Positions 53,565 through 62,241 of a stretch of DNA of 64,000 nt are shown one piece after another; positions within the stretch are counted from its first letter, which is position 1, and each line of letters opens with the position of its first letter. Source of the stretch: Gammaproteobacteria bacterium (lineage in GTDB: Bacteria > Pseudomonadota > Gammaproteobacteria > Acidiferrobacterales > Sulfurifustaceae); the NCBI GenBank assembly GCA_004298065.1, contig SCRL01000078.1, positions 40,484-104,483 on the forward strand, written 5' to 3'. Made by a program: the position numbers and the translations under genes. A model generated the notes under the pieces. That model did no database searches. It saw only the letters and a list, made by a program, of their open reading frames with translations, and was not told the DNA's origin.

Positions 53565-55043
53565 ATGTTCGAATCCGCCGAGCTGGGCCATACGATCGGG
53601 AAGAATGTCTACGAACGCGAGTTACCCAAACTGCGCGAGGCGCTGCTTGAAGCGCAGTACGAGCTGCTCGACAGCGCGAAATTTCCCCTGCTCATTCTGG
53701 TCAACGGCGTGGACGGCGCCGGCAAGGGCGAGACCGTCAACCTGCTCAAGGAGTGGATGGATCCGCGTCACATCGCCACCCACGCCCTGACCGAACCGAC
53801 CGGCGACGAGCGCCAGTATCCGCCGATGTGGCATTTCTGGCGCGACCTGCCGCCCAAGGGCAAGACCGGCATTTTCTTCGGTTCGTGGTATTCGTTCCCG
53901 ATTCTCGCGCGCGCCTACGGCGAGACCGGCAACGCCGCGCTCGACCAGGCGATGGAACAGAACGTGCGCTTCGAGAAGATGCTCACCGACGAGGGCGCGC
54001 TGGTGCTCAAGTTCTGGTTCCATCTCTCGAAGGCGCGCCAGAAGCAGCGTCTGAAGACGCTGGAGAAGGATCCGAAGACGCGCTGGCGCGTGACCGACCT
54101 CGACTGGGAGCATTTCAAGCTGTACGACAAATTCTACAAGGTGAGCGAACGCGCGCTGCGCCAGACCGGCACCGCCGACGCGCCGTGGATCGTGATCGAG
54201 GGCGCGGACGCGCGCTACCGCAGCCTCACCGCCGGGCGCATCGTGCTCGAAGCGCTGCGGCGGCGGCTGGACGAAAAAACGCCGGCACCGCGCGCGCCGG
54301 CCGCGCCGCTGCCGCCGGAGGCGCTCGACAACCGCGGGCTGCTGCGCGCGCTCGACCTGACGCAGTCGCTGGCCAAGGACAAATACGACGACCAGCTCGA
54401 AAAGTGGCAAGGCCGGCTCAACCTGCTCACGCGCCACAAGCGCTTCCGCAAGCTGCCGGTGATCGTCGCGTTCGAGGGCGTGGACGCCGCCGGCAAGGGC
54501 GGCGCCATCCGGCGCGTCACCGGCGCGCTCGACGCACGCCAATACGAGGTGCACGCCATCGCCGCGCCGAGCGACGAGGAGCTGGCGCGGCCCTATCTCT
54601 GGCGCTTCTGGCGCCGGCTGCCGCGCCACGGGCGGATCGCGATTTTCGACCGCTCGTGGTACGGGCGCGTGCTGGTCGAGCGCGTCGAGGGCCTGTGCGC
54701 CGAGTACGACTGGATGCGCGCCTACGGCGAGATCAACGACTTCGAAGAACAGCTCGTGCGCCACAGCGCGGTGCTGGTGAAGTTCTGGCTCCAGATCAGC
54801 CCCGAGGAGCAGCTCAAGCGCTTTAAGGAGCGCGAGGACATCGGCTATAAGCGCTACAAGCTCACGCCCGAGGATTGGCGCAACCGCGACAAATGGCAGG
54901 CCTACGAGAAAGCGGCGTGCGACATGATCGACCGCACCGGCACCGAGATCGCACCCTGGACCCTGATCGCGGCCAACGACAAGCACCACGCGCGCATCGA
55001 GATACTGAAAACGCTGTGCGCCCGTATCGAGGAGGCGCTTTAA
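53565..55043 (+). CDS. pap: two-domain PPK2-type polyphosphate:AMP phosphotransferase
   Basis: The 492-residue protein has two tandem PPK2 domains. The first has Walker A VNGVDGAGKGETVN and IFFGSWYSFPIL; the second has FEGVDAAGKGGAIRR, FDRSWYGRVLVERVEG and lid residues near EREDIGYKRYKLT. Two-domain PPK2 proteins (class II, Pap) transfer phosphate from polyphosphate to AMP to give ADP. The first domain is typically degenerate and structural. hypF begins only two bases after its stop, so the two are probably co-transcribed. Confidence 0.9.
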   Translation: MFESAELGHTIGKNVYERELPKLREALLEAQYELLDSAKFPLLILVNGVDGAGKGETVNLLKEWMDPRHIATHALTEPTGDERQYPPMWHFWRDLPPKGKTGIFFGSWYSFPILARAYGETGNAALDQAMEQNVRFEKMLTDEGALVLKFWFHLSKARQKQRLKTLEKDPKTRWRVTDLDWEHFKLYDKFYKVSERALRQTGTADAPWIVIEGADARYRSLTAGRIVLEALRRRLDEKTPAPRAPAAPLPPEALDNRGLLRALDLTQSLAKDKYDDQLEKWQGRLNLLTRHKRFRKLPVIVAFEGVDAAGKGGAIRRVTGALDARQYEVHAIAAPSDEELARPYLWRFWRRLPRHGRIAIFDRSWYGRVLVERVEGLCAEYDWMRAYGEINDFEEQLVRHSAVLVKFWLQISPEEQLKRFKEREDIGYKRYKLTPEDWRNRDKWQAYEKAACDMIDRTGTEIAPWTLIAANDKHHARIEILKTLCARIEEAL

Positions 55044-55045
55044 CC

Positions 55046-57304
55046 ATGCGCCCGCAGCCGCTCCCCGCTATCGCCGCCCGCCGGCTCACGCTCGCGGGCC
55101 GCGTGCAGGGCGTGGGCTTCCGGCCGTTCGTGTATCGCCTGGCGCACCGTTTCGGCCTGACCGGCTGGGTGAAAAATGCCACCGGCCGGGTGGAGATTCA
55201 TGCCGAAGGACCGGAAGCGGCGTTGCACGCCTTCGAGCAAGCGTTGATTACCGAGGCGCCCGCCCTGTCGCAGCCGCGCGTGCTCGCCAGCGCACCGGCC
55301 GCAGCACAAGCACACACGCGCTTCGAGGTTGCGCCGAGCAGCGCGGGCAAGGCCGATATCCACGTACCGCCGGATTTTTTCGCCTGCGACGACTGCGTGC
55401 GCGAGCTGAACGACCCGAAGGATCGGCGCCACCGTTATCCCTTTATTAACTGCACCCAGTGCGGACCACGCTATACCTTAATAGAGCATCTGCCCTACGA
55501 CCGGCCGAACACGACCATGGCCGGGTTCACGCTCTGCCCCGAATGCCAGCGCGAATACGAAAACCCGCTCGACCGGCGGTTTCACGCCGAGCCCGTCGCT
55601 TGCCCCGTCTGCGGGCCGCAGCTTTCGTATCGCGAGGCACAGGCCGAGATTCACGATACGCCCAAAGCGCAGGCGGCCTGTGTCGCCGCCCTGCGCGCGG
55701 GCAAGATCGTCGCGGTGAAAGGCATCGGCGGTTATCACCTGATGTGCGACGCACGCAGCGATAGCGCCGTCGCGCGCCTGCGCGCGAAAAAGCCGCGACC
55801 GCACAAACCGCTGGCGGTGATGTTTCCCTGGCGCGGCGCCGACGGTCTCGACGCGGTACGCGAAGTCGCCACACCGAATGACGAACAGGCACGCCTGCTG
55901 CGCGACCCGATGCGGCCGATTGTGCTCGTGCCTGTGCGAGCATCGAATGAGCTATCGGATCAGATCGCGCCGGGCCTGAAAGAAGTCGGCTGCTTCCTGC
56001 CCTACAGCCCGCTGCATCATTTAATACTGGATGATTTCGGCGGCCCGCTGGTGGCGACCTCGGGCAATATCAGCGGCGAGCCGGTGCTGACCGACAACGC
56101 CGAGGCCGATGCGCGTCTCGGGCATGTCGCCGAGGCGTTCCTGCACCATGACCGACCGATCGCGCGCCCGGCGGACGACCCGGTGTATCGCGTCATTGCC
56201 GGTACGGCCCGGCCGCTGCGCCTCGGGCGCGGCGTGGCGCCGCTGGAGCTGGTATTGCCGTTCAAGCTCGCCAAGCCGCTGCTCGCCGTCGGCGGGCACA
56301 TGAAAAACACCGTCGCGCTTGCCTGGGGTAACCGCGCCGTCATCTCGCCGCACATCGGCGATCTCGATGCACCGCGCTCGCTGTCCGTGTTCGAGCAGGT
56401 GATTGCCGATTTGCAGCAGCTCTACGGCGTCACGGCGCGGCGCGTGGTGTGCGACGTGCATCCGGGTTATGCCAGCACACGCTTTGCCAAGAAGCTCGGC
56501 CTGCCGCTGGTATCCGTGCTCCACCACCACGCCCACGCCTCCGCGCTCGCGGGCGAATACCCGGAGATCGAAAACTGGCTGGTGTTCACCTGGGACGGCG
56601 TCGGCTTCGGCGAGGACGGGACCTTATGGGGCGGTGAAGCCCTGTTCGGCAAACCGGGAGGCTGGAAACGGGTCGCGAGTTTCCGCCCGTTCCGCCTCCC
56701 CGGCGGCGAGAAGGCCGGGCGCGAACCGTGGCGCTCGGCAGCGGCGCTGTGCTGGGAAGCCGGGATGGAATGGCGCGACTGCCCCGAGAACACGACCATC
56801 CTGCGCCAAGCCTGGGACAAGCGTCTGAACGCGCCGCAGACCTCCGCCGTCGGGCGGCTGTTCGACGCCGCCGCAGCCTTCACCGGGCTCAACTACAAAT
56901 CTAGCTTCGAGGGACAGGGACCCATGTTGCTAGAGGCTTCGGTGAATGGCGAGGCAGAACCGGTCGTGCTGCCGCTTGCGACAGATAACAATGGTGTATT
57001 GCGCGCCGATTGGGCGCCATTATTGCCGGCGCTGATGGATACGAACCGGACTCCCTCCGCGCGTGCGGCGATGTTCCAGGCCAGCCTCGCGCAGTCGCTG
57101 GTCGAGCAGGCCAGGACATTGCGCGAAACACACGGCGAATTCACCGTCGGTCTTTCCGGCGGCGTGTTCCAGAACCGCGTGCTGACGGAACGCGCGCTGG
57201 CGCTGCTCGCCGCCGCCGGATTCGACACGCGCCTGGGGCAACGGATACCCTGTAACGACGCGGGAATCAGCTATGGGCAAATCATCGAAACCGCATCTCG
57301 TTGA
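55046..57304 (+). CDS. hypF: HypF, carbamoyltransferase for cyanide-ligand synthesis
   Basis: HypF uses carbamoyl phosphate to carbamoylate HypE. The 752-residue protein has the N-terminal acylphosphatase domain (LAGRVQGVGFRPFVYRLAHR), two zinc fingers (CDDCVRELND to CTQCGPRYT, and CPECQREY to CPVCGPQ), a YrdC-like domain (AVKGIGGYHLMCDA) and a Kae1-like domain (HHHAHASALAGE, GLSGGVFQNRVL). The ATG at 55046 is the natural start; the frame also runs into pap but that is shadow. It overlaps hypE by 32 bases. Confidence 0.95.
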   Translation: MRPQPLPAIAARRLTLAGRVQGVGFRPFVYRLAHRFGLTGWVKNATGRVEIHAEGPEAALHAFEQALITEAPALSQPRVLASAPAAAQAHTRFEVAPSSAGKADIHVPPDFFACDDCVRELNDPKDRRHRYPFINCTQCGPRYTLIEHLPYDRPNTTMAGFTLCPECQREYENPLDRRFHAEPVACPVCGPQLSYREAQAEIHDTPKAQAACVAALRAGKIVAVKGIGGYHLMCDARSDSAVARLRAKKPRPHKPLAVMFPWRGADGLDAVREVATPNDEQARLLRDPMRPIVLVPVRASNELSDQIAPGLKEVGCFLPYSPLHHLILDDFGGPLVATSGNISGEPVLTDNAEADARLGHVAEAFLHHDRPIARPADDPVYRVIAGTARPLRLGRGVAPLELVLPFKLAKPLLAVGGHMKNTVALAWGNRAVISPHIGDLDAPRSLSVFEQVIADLQQLYGVTARRVVCDVHPGYASTRFAKKLGLPLVSVLHHHAHASALAGEYPEIENWLVFTWDGVGFGEDGTLWGGEALFGKPGGWKRVASFRPFRLPGGEKAGREPWRSAAALCWEAGMEWRDCPENTTILRQAWDKRLNAPQTSAVGRLFDAAAAFTGLNYKSSFEGQGPMLLEASVNGEAEPVVLPLATDNNGVLRADWAPLLPALMDTNRTPSARAAMFQASLAQSLVEQARTLRETHGEFTVGLSGGVFQNRVLTERALALLAAAGFDTRLGQRIPCNDAGISYGQIIETASR

Positions 57305-58331
57305 ATCGGCCCCCACCGAGGGCCACACGCATATCTCGCTCGCCCACGGCAACGGCGGGCGCTACATGCGCGAGCTGATCGAGTCGGTGTTCGCGCGCCA
57401 CCTGTCCAATCCCCTGCTCGACATCCAGGCCGACGCCGTGCCGCTGCCGGATATAAGACAGGGGGGCGGCGAGGTGATGTTCACCACCGACGGCTTCACG
57501 GTGCAGCCGCTGGAATTCCCCGGCGGCGACATCGGCGCGCTCGCGGTGCACGGCACGGTGAACGATCTCTCCGTCGCCGGCGCCAAGCCACTTTATCTCT
57601 CGCTCAATGCCTTCATCGAGGAAGGACTGGAAGTCGCGCTGCTCGACCGCGTGATCGCGAGCCTCGCACGCGCGGCGAAAGAAGCCGGTGTGCAGGTGGC
57701 CTGCGGGGATACGAAAGTCGTGCGCCGGGGCGAAGGCGGCGGGCTGTATCTCGCGACTACCGGTGTCGGGGTAAAAGACCGGGATCTGAAGCTCGGCATG
57801 GACAAGATAAAACCGGGCGACGCGATTCTCGTCAGCGGACCCATCGGCGACCACGGCATCGCCGTCATGTTCGCGCGCGAACAGTTCGGCCTGCGCGGCG
57901 ACCTGCAATCCGACTGCGCCAGCGTCTGGCCCCTCACCTCCGCCCTGCTCGGCCTTCCGGGCCTACGCTTCATGCGCGACCCCACGCGCGGGGGGCTGGC
58001 GATGATTGCGAATGAAATAACCCGCGCAACGAGCTTAGGCGTGCGCCTGATGCAACCCGCGATTCCCATTCGCCCGCCGGTGGTGTCGGTGTGCGAAATG
58101 CTCGGCTATGACCCGCTGTATCTTGCCTGCGAAGGTCGCGTTGTAGCCGTAGTCGCCAAGGAAAACGTCGATACGGCGCTGGCGGCGTGGAAGAAACTAC
58201 CGCCGGGAAAAGACGCGGCGATTATCGGCTTCGTGGAAAACTCCAAACCGCACGTCGTTCTCGAAACCGAGCTTGGCGGGGAAAGAATGCTCGAAGAACT
58301 TGAAGACGACCCGTTGCCGAGGATTTGCTAG
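57273..58331 (+). CDS. hypE: HypE, cyanide-forming dehydratase
   Basis: HypE dehydrates its carbamoylated C-terminal cysteine to thiocyanate and donates CN to the HypCD scaffold. The 352-residue protein has LAHGNGGRYMRELI, FTTDGFTVQPLEFPGGDIG, VACGDTKVV, MRDPTRGGLA and the essential C-terminal PRIC. The start inside hypF is supported by length. A diverged copy of its last 19 codons lies at 59120-59179. Confidence 0.95.
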   Translation: MGKSSKPHLVESAPTEGHTHISLAHGNGGRYMRELIESVFARHLSNPLLDIQADAVPLPDIRQGGGEVMFTTDGFTVQPLEFPGGDIGALAVHGTVNDLSVAGAKPLYLSLNAFIEEGLEVALLDRVIASLARAAKEAGVQVACGDTKVVRRGEGGGLYLATTGVGVKDRDLKLGMDKIKPGDAILVSGPIGDHGIAVMFAREQFGLRGDLQSDCASVWPLTSALLGLPGLRFMRDPTRGGLAMIANEITRATSLGVRLMQPAIPIRPPVVSVCEMLGYDPLYLACEGRVVAVVAKENVDTALAAWKKLPPGKDAAIIGFVENSKPHVVLETELGGERMLEELEDDPLPRIC

Positions 58332-58355
58332 ACACGTGACTGAACAGGATGCTGA

Positions 58356-58375
58356 AAAGGTTCCTGACACCTTAT
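58356..58375 (+). repeat. 20-bp direct repeat, left copy
   Basis: AAAAGGTTCCTGACACCTTA occurs here and again at 59091-59110, identically, just outside both ends of the methyltransferase gene. It contains the imperfect palindrome AAGGTTCCTGACACCTT. Confidence 0.85.
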
Positions 58376-58382
58376 TCCCCTG

Positions 58383-59048
58383 CTATCGCTGTGCGCGCGG
58401 CGCGAGCCGGTAAACCTTCTCATGCAACGCGCTCAATCCACGCTCGCGAAAACGGGGGTTCTCGGCAAGAATGTCCTTGGTGAAGAGCGTCGTCACCGTA
58501 TAGTGGAACTCGTACAGGCGATGCACCTCGTCTTCCAGCACCGAAAATGGCGGCCCGTTCATCTCCTCCTGCCGGTACTCCATGGTGACGAGCAGCGTGT
58601 CGGTCTCGCGCGGCAGGATCGTCGCCAGGTGTTCGGCATAGCGCACGCGCATCTCCGGCGGCAGCGCGATGAGCGAGGCGCGGTCGTACACGCCAGCCAC
58701 ACCCGCGAGCAGCGCCGGTGTGAGATCAAAGAAGTTCCCGCACAGGATCGAAAGCCCCTCGGCCGTGCAGCGCTCGAACGCGCCGTCGCGCGCCACCTGC
58801 GGCGTAAGCCCGTTCTCGGCGAAGAAGTCGCGAACCGCAAGCGGACTGATCTCGACCCCCAGCACCTCGTGCCCGCGGGCACGCAGCCACAGCAGATCGC
58901 GGCTCTTCCCGCACAGCGGCACGAACACCCGGCAGCCCGCCGGCAGCGCCAGCCGCAGCCAGTAGTCCTGAAGGTGGGTGTTGATCTCCTGCTGGTGGAA
59001 ACCGATCTCGTTGTGCTGCCAGCGTTCGAGCCAAAAGTCGGGATTCAT
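58383..59048 (-). CDS. tpm: thiopurine S-methyltransferase
   Basis: Bacterial TPMT methylates thiol, selenium and tellurium compounds using SAM. The 221-residue protein starts MNPDFWLERWQHNEIGFHQQ and has the SAM motif RVFVPLCGKSRDLLWLRARGH, EVLGVEISPLAV, GVYDRASLIALPPEMR and TMEYRQEEMNGPPFSV. The length is standard. It lies opposite to the hyp genes and is bounded by exact 20-bp repeats, which suggests insertion. Confidence 0.95.
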   Translation of the reverse strand: MNPDFWLERWQHNEIGFHQQEINTHLQDYWLRLALPAGCRVFVPLCGKSRDLLWLRARGHEVLGVEISPLAVRDFFAENGLTPQVARDGAFERCTAEGLSILCGNFFDLTPALLAGVAGVYDRASLIALPPEMRVRYAEHLATILPRETDTLLVTMEYRQEEMNGPPFSVLEDEVHRLYEFHYTVTTLFTKDILAENPRFRERGLSALHEKVYRLAPRAQR

Positions 59049-59090
59049 AGATGCCGGACCTTCAAGGTCACAACTTGCCATGAGATAGGG

Positions 59091-59110
59091 AAAAGGTTCC
59101 TGACACCTTA
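59091..59110 (+). repeat. 20-bp direct repeat, right copy
   Basis: This exact copy of 58356-58375 lies between the methyltransferase gene and the hypE tail remnant. Confidence 0.85.
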
Positions 59111-59119
59111 ATTTTCACC

Positions 59120-59179
59120 ATTGGCGGGGAACGGGTGCTGGAGGAATTAGAGGACGATCCGTTGCCGAGGATTTGTTAA
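59120..59179 (+). pseudogene. duplicated 3' tail of hypE
   Basis: These 20 codons read IGGERVLEELEDDPLPRIC and stop, against LGGERMLEELEDDPLPRIC in the intact hypE. Two residues differ conservatively, while many codons differ only synonymously. This pattern shows the remnant diverged as part of a functional hypE elsewhere and was brought in by recombination, not copied recently from the gene at 57273. Confidence 0.85.
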
Positions 59180-59183
59180 CGTA
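59169..59183 (+). repeat. 15-bp direct repeat, left copy
   Basis: GGATTTGTTAACGTA spans the last codons of the hypE tail remnant and recurs at 59948-59962, bracketing the hypothetical gene at 59260-59928. Confidence 0.75.
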
Positions 59184-59259
59184 TTGTTCGGACACGCTTG
59201 CTCTGCCCCCAGACAATTCTGGGCTGTTTCAGGTGTCAGCTGTAACAATAAGCTAGACT

Positions 59260-59928
59260 TCATGATGGCGGTGGCAACAGTCTCTTGATAACTTCAACGA
59301 TTAATTGCCTACCTTCACCTGACGTTAAAAACTTTCCGACCGCTTTTAGGATTTTATTCCCAGCGACTTTATACCACACAGGCTTTGGAAATCGATGTAG
59401 GTCGCCCTTGATGGCCTCAATTTCTTTCTTAAACTGACTGATTTCCCATTCTGATGCTTTAAGCTTCTGTGCCTGTTGTTCAACCACATTCTCCAAATCG
59501 GAGAGACGTGCTTTAAGATTCTCAACCTCAGAATCTGTAAACTCGCCTTCTGGGGCTTCAGGGAACTGCTTCCGCAGTTTCTCAACAAACTCTTCTATCT
59601 CATCCTTGGCACTTGCGCGTTGATCGTAATCTTCCTTGATTCTCTTGGCCCAGGAACGAATTGCCCATTCAACTTTGTTGAAGTCCGAGTATTCGTATTC
59701 CTCACCGGTAGACATATGGTTTCCCGGTGCCTCGTAGGTTAGGTATTTTTGCTTCTCACTTTCTGCCGAATATGCCTTAAAGAAAAATCGGTCATCGGGA
59801 ACAAAACTGATAACAAGAAATGGTTCATCATCCGGGGCATTTGTGATCTGAAAAGATGCTTTCGTAAAGTACGAGTCATCCAATATCTGTTCAATTCCCC
59901 TCAACGACAACGGCCGTAACTTTTTCAT
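59260..59928 (-). CDS. AT-rich orphan gene, coiled-coil protein
   Basis: The 222-residue protein starts MKKLRPLSLRGIEQILDDSY. An N-terminal beta-rich domain (PFLVISFVPDDRFFFKAYSA) is followed by a coiled coil at about residues 135-175 (VENLKARLSDLENVVEQQAQ) and a hydrophobic C-terminal segment. I do not recognise a family, although the architecture resembles some anti-phage or stress-effector accessory proteins. Base composition is far more AT-rich than the surrounding genes, and 15-bp direct repeats flank it, so transfer is likely. Confidence 0.7.
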   Translation of the reverse strand: MKKLRPLSLRGIEQILDDSYFTKASFQITNAPDDEPFLVISFVPDDRFFFKAYSAESEKQKYLTYEAPGNHMSTGEEYEYSDFNKVEWAIRSWAKRIKEDYDQRASAKDEIEEFVEKLRKQFPEAPEGEFTDSEVENLKARLSDLENVVEQQAQKLKASEWEISQFKKEIEAIKGDLHRFPKPVWYKVAGNKILKAVGKFLTSGEGRQLIVEVIKRLLPPPS

Positions 59929-59947
59929 TAACGCTTTTCCCTATTAA

Positions 59948-59962
59948 GGATTTGTTAACGTA
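59948..59962 (+). repeat. 15-bp direct repeat, right copy
   Basis: GGATTTGTTAACGTA is identical to 59169-59183. It lies upstream of the orphan gene start at 59928. Confidence 0.75.
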
Positions 59963-60041
59963 CTAATCTTAAGAGGCGCACACCCGAACAGTATCAATTG
60001 AGATCATGCAAGAAATAGTGTCAGACACCTTGTGTCTGAAG

Positions 60042-60461
60042 TTACTTTGATCTAAGTAAAAGCTCTACGAATTCTTCGGTCATCCTATATTTTGGCGCAT
60101 TGCCAGGCGTCACGTCTGTAACAAATCCATTGTTTTCTAGGATGTGGATTTTATCTTGCAGGTTAGTGTGATCTTCATAGTAATAGGCCAAACACACACC
60201 ATGTCCCATCAACATGTTATTTTTCCTAACTAGGAAAAACTCCCTCTTCAATTCATTTTCTGGGTTGACCAAATCGGTTCGCATTTCCTCAATCAAATTT
60301 GGCATTTTTGATCGTACACTTTCAAACACTTCACTCAGTTGGCTATTTGCCTCCTTTCGCCTACGTAGGTCCGTATATTTACTTGCGAAGTAGCCACCTG
60401 CTGCCCCTGTAGCAGCACCGAGCAAGAAAGTTACTAGATAACCGATTATCCCTGAATCCAT
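60042..60461 (-). CDS. AT-rich orphan gene, membrane-anchored protein
   Basis: The 139-residue protein has one N-terminal membrane helix (GIIGYLVTFLLGAATGAAGG), then a cytosolic domain. Its C-terminal part (HILENNGFVTDVTPGNAPKY and RMTEEFVELLL) looks like a winged-helix beta-hairpin and recognition region, but the match is weak. Low GC and atypical codons mark it as foreign, like its neighbour. No family recognised. Confidence 0.68.
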   Translation of the reverse strand: MDSGIIGYLVTFLLGAATGAAGGYFASKYTDLRRRKEANSQLSEVFESVRSKMPNLIEEMRTDLVNPENELKREFFLVRKNNMLMGHGVCLAYYYEDHTNLQDKIHILENNGFVTDVTPGNAPKYRMTEEFVELLLRSK

Positions 60462-60497
60462 TGGCTATCGCTGATTCTGAGTAATAACCTGAATTTG

Positions 60498-61034
60498 TTA
60501 TTTCATCATTGAACGCAGTTTCATCCTCTTGCCGTCAACTATAAAGTTGCCGTTCCCCTGATGATGAATGGTCTTGGGGTTTTTCTTTGACGGGTCAATC
60601 CAGGCTTTGAGCACTTCAAGGACAAAGAAGTTGTATTTGGCTGTCATGCGCGAATCTATAACTTTGCATTCAAAGTTCGCGAAGCACTCTTTAATCAACG
60701 GCGGTTTGACGCGCGCGGCGGGAACGGGCGTGAGGCCGATGGTCTTGAACTTGTCCACCTTGCTGCCGGTCGTGTTGCCGACACGTACGACTTTCTTCGC
60801 CAGCTCGACCGTCGGGATGTTGATGACGCATTCCTTGGTTGCCTTGAGATTACCGAAGGAATAGCTCTGCTCGCCCATGATGCAGCCCACGAGCGGTGGC
60901 TCGAAATCCATCATTGTGAGCCACGACATGGTCATGATGTTCGGCCGCCCTTTGCGGGCGGTCGTGACCATCACCACCGGCCCCGGTTCGAGCAGCTTGT
61001 AGACTTGAGACAGGGGTAAGTTCTTCTTCGCCAT
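60498..61034 (-). CDS. flavin reductase-like FMN-binding protein
   Basis: The 178-residue protein has the flavin-reductase split-barrel pattern: GPVVMVTTARKGRPNIMTMS, SWLTMMDFEPPLVGCIMGEQ and TKECVINIP. It probably binds FMN and reduces it with NAD(P)H; the partner is unknown. The 5' two thirds are GC-rich, but the last third (from about 60700 down) is AT-rich like the neighbouring island, so the gene looks mosaic. Confidence 0.88.
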   Translation of the reverse strand: MAKKNLPLSQVYKLLEPGPVVMVTTARKGRPNIMTMSWLTMMDFEPPLVGCIMGEQSYSFGNLKATKECVINIPTVELAKKVVRVGNTTGSKVDKFKTIGLTPVPAARVKPPLIKECFANFECKVIDSRMTAKYNFFVLEVLKAWIDPSKKNPKTIHHQGNGNFIVDGKRMKLRSMMK

Positions 61035-61095
61035 CCCGGCACCTCCTTGTCGCCCATCAGATTACCGTGCGAGCTTCACCAACGCCACGGATTCT

Positions 61096-61836
61096 TCATC
61101 CTCGTGGGCCGCGTTTATGCAGATGCACCGGACGGGCGCGCCGGCGCGCTCGGATGTTCAGCATCTCCACGCCGAGCGAGAACGCCATGGCGAAATAGAG
61201 GTAGCCCTTGGGAATATGCAGCCCCAGCCCGTCGGCGATGAGCGCCACGCCGATGAGGATCAGGAAGCTCAACGCCAGCATCTTGACCGTCGGATGACGC
61301 TCCACGAACGCACCGATCGGCGCGGCCGCGAACATCATCACCAGCACCGCCACCACGACCGCAGCGATCATCACCTCGACGTGCTGGGCCATGCCCACGG
61401 CGGTGATCACGGAATCGAACGAAAACACGATATCGATGAGGGCGATCTGGATCATCATGGCGCCGAAGGTCGCCTTTGCGATTCCGCGCCGGGTCTCCTC
61501 CTCGCCTTCCAGGTTGCCGTGAATCTCCGAGGTGCTCTTGGCCAGCAGGAACAACCCGCCGCCGATGAGAATCAGGTCGCGTCCGGAAATCTCATTACCC
61601 AGCACCGCGAACAGCGGCTCGGTGAGTCGCATGATCCACACCAGCGACAACAGCAGCAGGATGCGGGTAATCATCGCCAGCGACAGTCCGATGGTCCGCG
61701 CCCGCGCTCGCACTTTCGCCGGCAGCCGCCCTACGAGGATGGTGATGAAGATGATGTTGTCGATGCCGAGGACAATTTCGAGCGCCGTGAGCGTCACGAA
61801 CGCAAGCCAGACCTGCGGGTCGGTTAGCAATTCCAT
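61096..61836 (-). CDS. TerC-family integral membrane protein
   Basis: The 246-residue protein has about seven helices. Acidic intramembrane motifs typical of TerC are present: LEIVLGIDNIIFITILVGRL and DIVFSFDSVITAVGM. TerC proteins export metals such as manganese in several bacteria; that role is inferred here. It begins 16 bases after the DUF423 stop on the same strand. Confidence 0.9.
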   Translation of the reverse strand: MELLTDPQVWLAFVTLTALEIVLGIDNIIFITILVGRLPAKVRARARTIGLSLAMITRILLLLSLVWIMRLTEPLFAVLGNEISGRDLILIGGGLFLLAKSTSEIHGNLEGEEETRRGIAKATFGAMMIQIALIDIVFSFDSVITAVGMAQHVEVMIAAVVVAVLVMMFAAAPIGAFVERHPTVKMLALSFLILIGVALIADGLGLHIPKGYLYFAMAFSLGVEMLNIRARRRARPVHLHKRGPRG

Positions 61837-61852
61837 GGGAGTACCTTTTGGT

Positions 61853-62239
61853 TTATTTGATTGATTTCACTGCCGCCACGACGAACACCACCCAGGCGGC
61901 GATAAACGACAGTCCGCCGAGCGGCGTGACCGCGCCGAGCCATTTCCAGCCGGTGGTGCTCAAAACGTAAAGACTGCCCGAAAAAATCACGATGCCGGCG
62001 AGCATCAGCCAGCCGGACCACTTGAGCAGCATGGAGTCCGGTAACTGCGTCAGCGTGAGCGCGACGGCGAGCAGGCCGAGGGCATGGAACATGTGGTACT
62101 GCACGCCGGTCTGGTAGACCGTCATCATGTCCGCCCCGAGGCGCGCTTTCAGTCCATGCGCGCCGAAGGCGCCGAGAATGACCACCAGCGCCGCGTTCGC
62201 GGCACCGAGGATCAGGAACAGGCGTGCGGCGGAATTCAT
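61853..62239 (-). CDS. DUF423 membrane protein
   Basis: The 128-residue protein has four helices and the family pattern ALVVILGAFGAHGLKARLGA, GVQYHMFHALGLLAVAL and FSGSLYVLSTTG. The ATG at 62239 is two bases after the protease stop. The function is unknown. Confidence 0.9.
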   Translation of the reverse strand: MNSAARLFLILGAANAALVVILGAFGAHGLKARLGADMMTVYQTGVQYHMFHALGLLAVALTLTQLPDSMLLKWSGWLMLAGIVIFSGSLYVLSTTGWKWLGAVTPLGGLSFIAAWVVFVVAAVKSIK

Positions 62240-62241
62240 CG

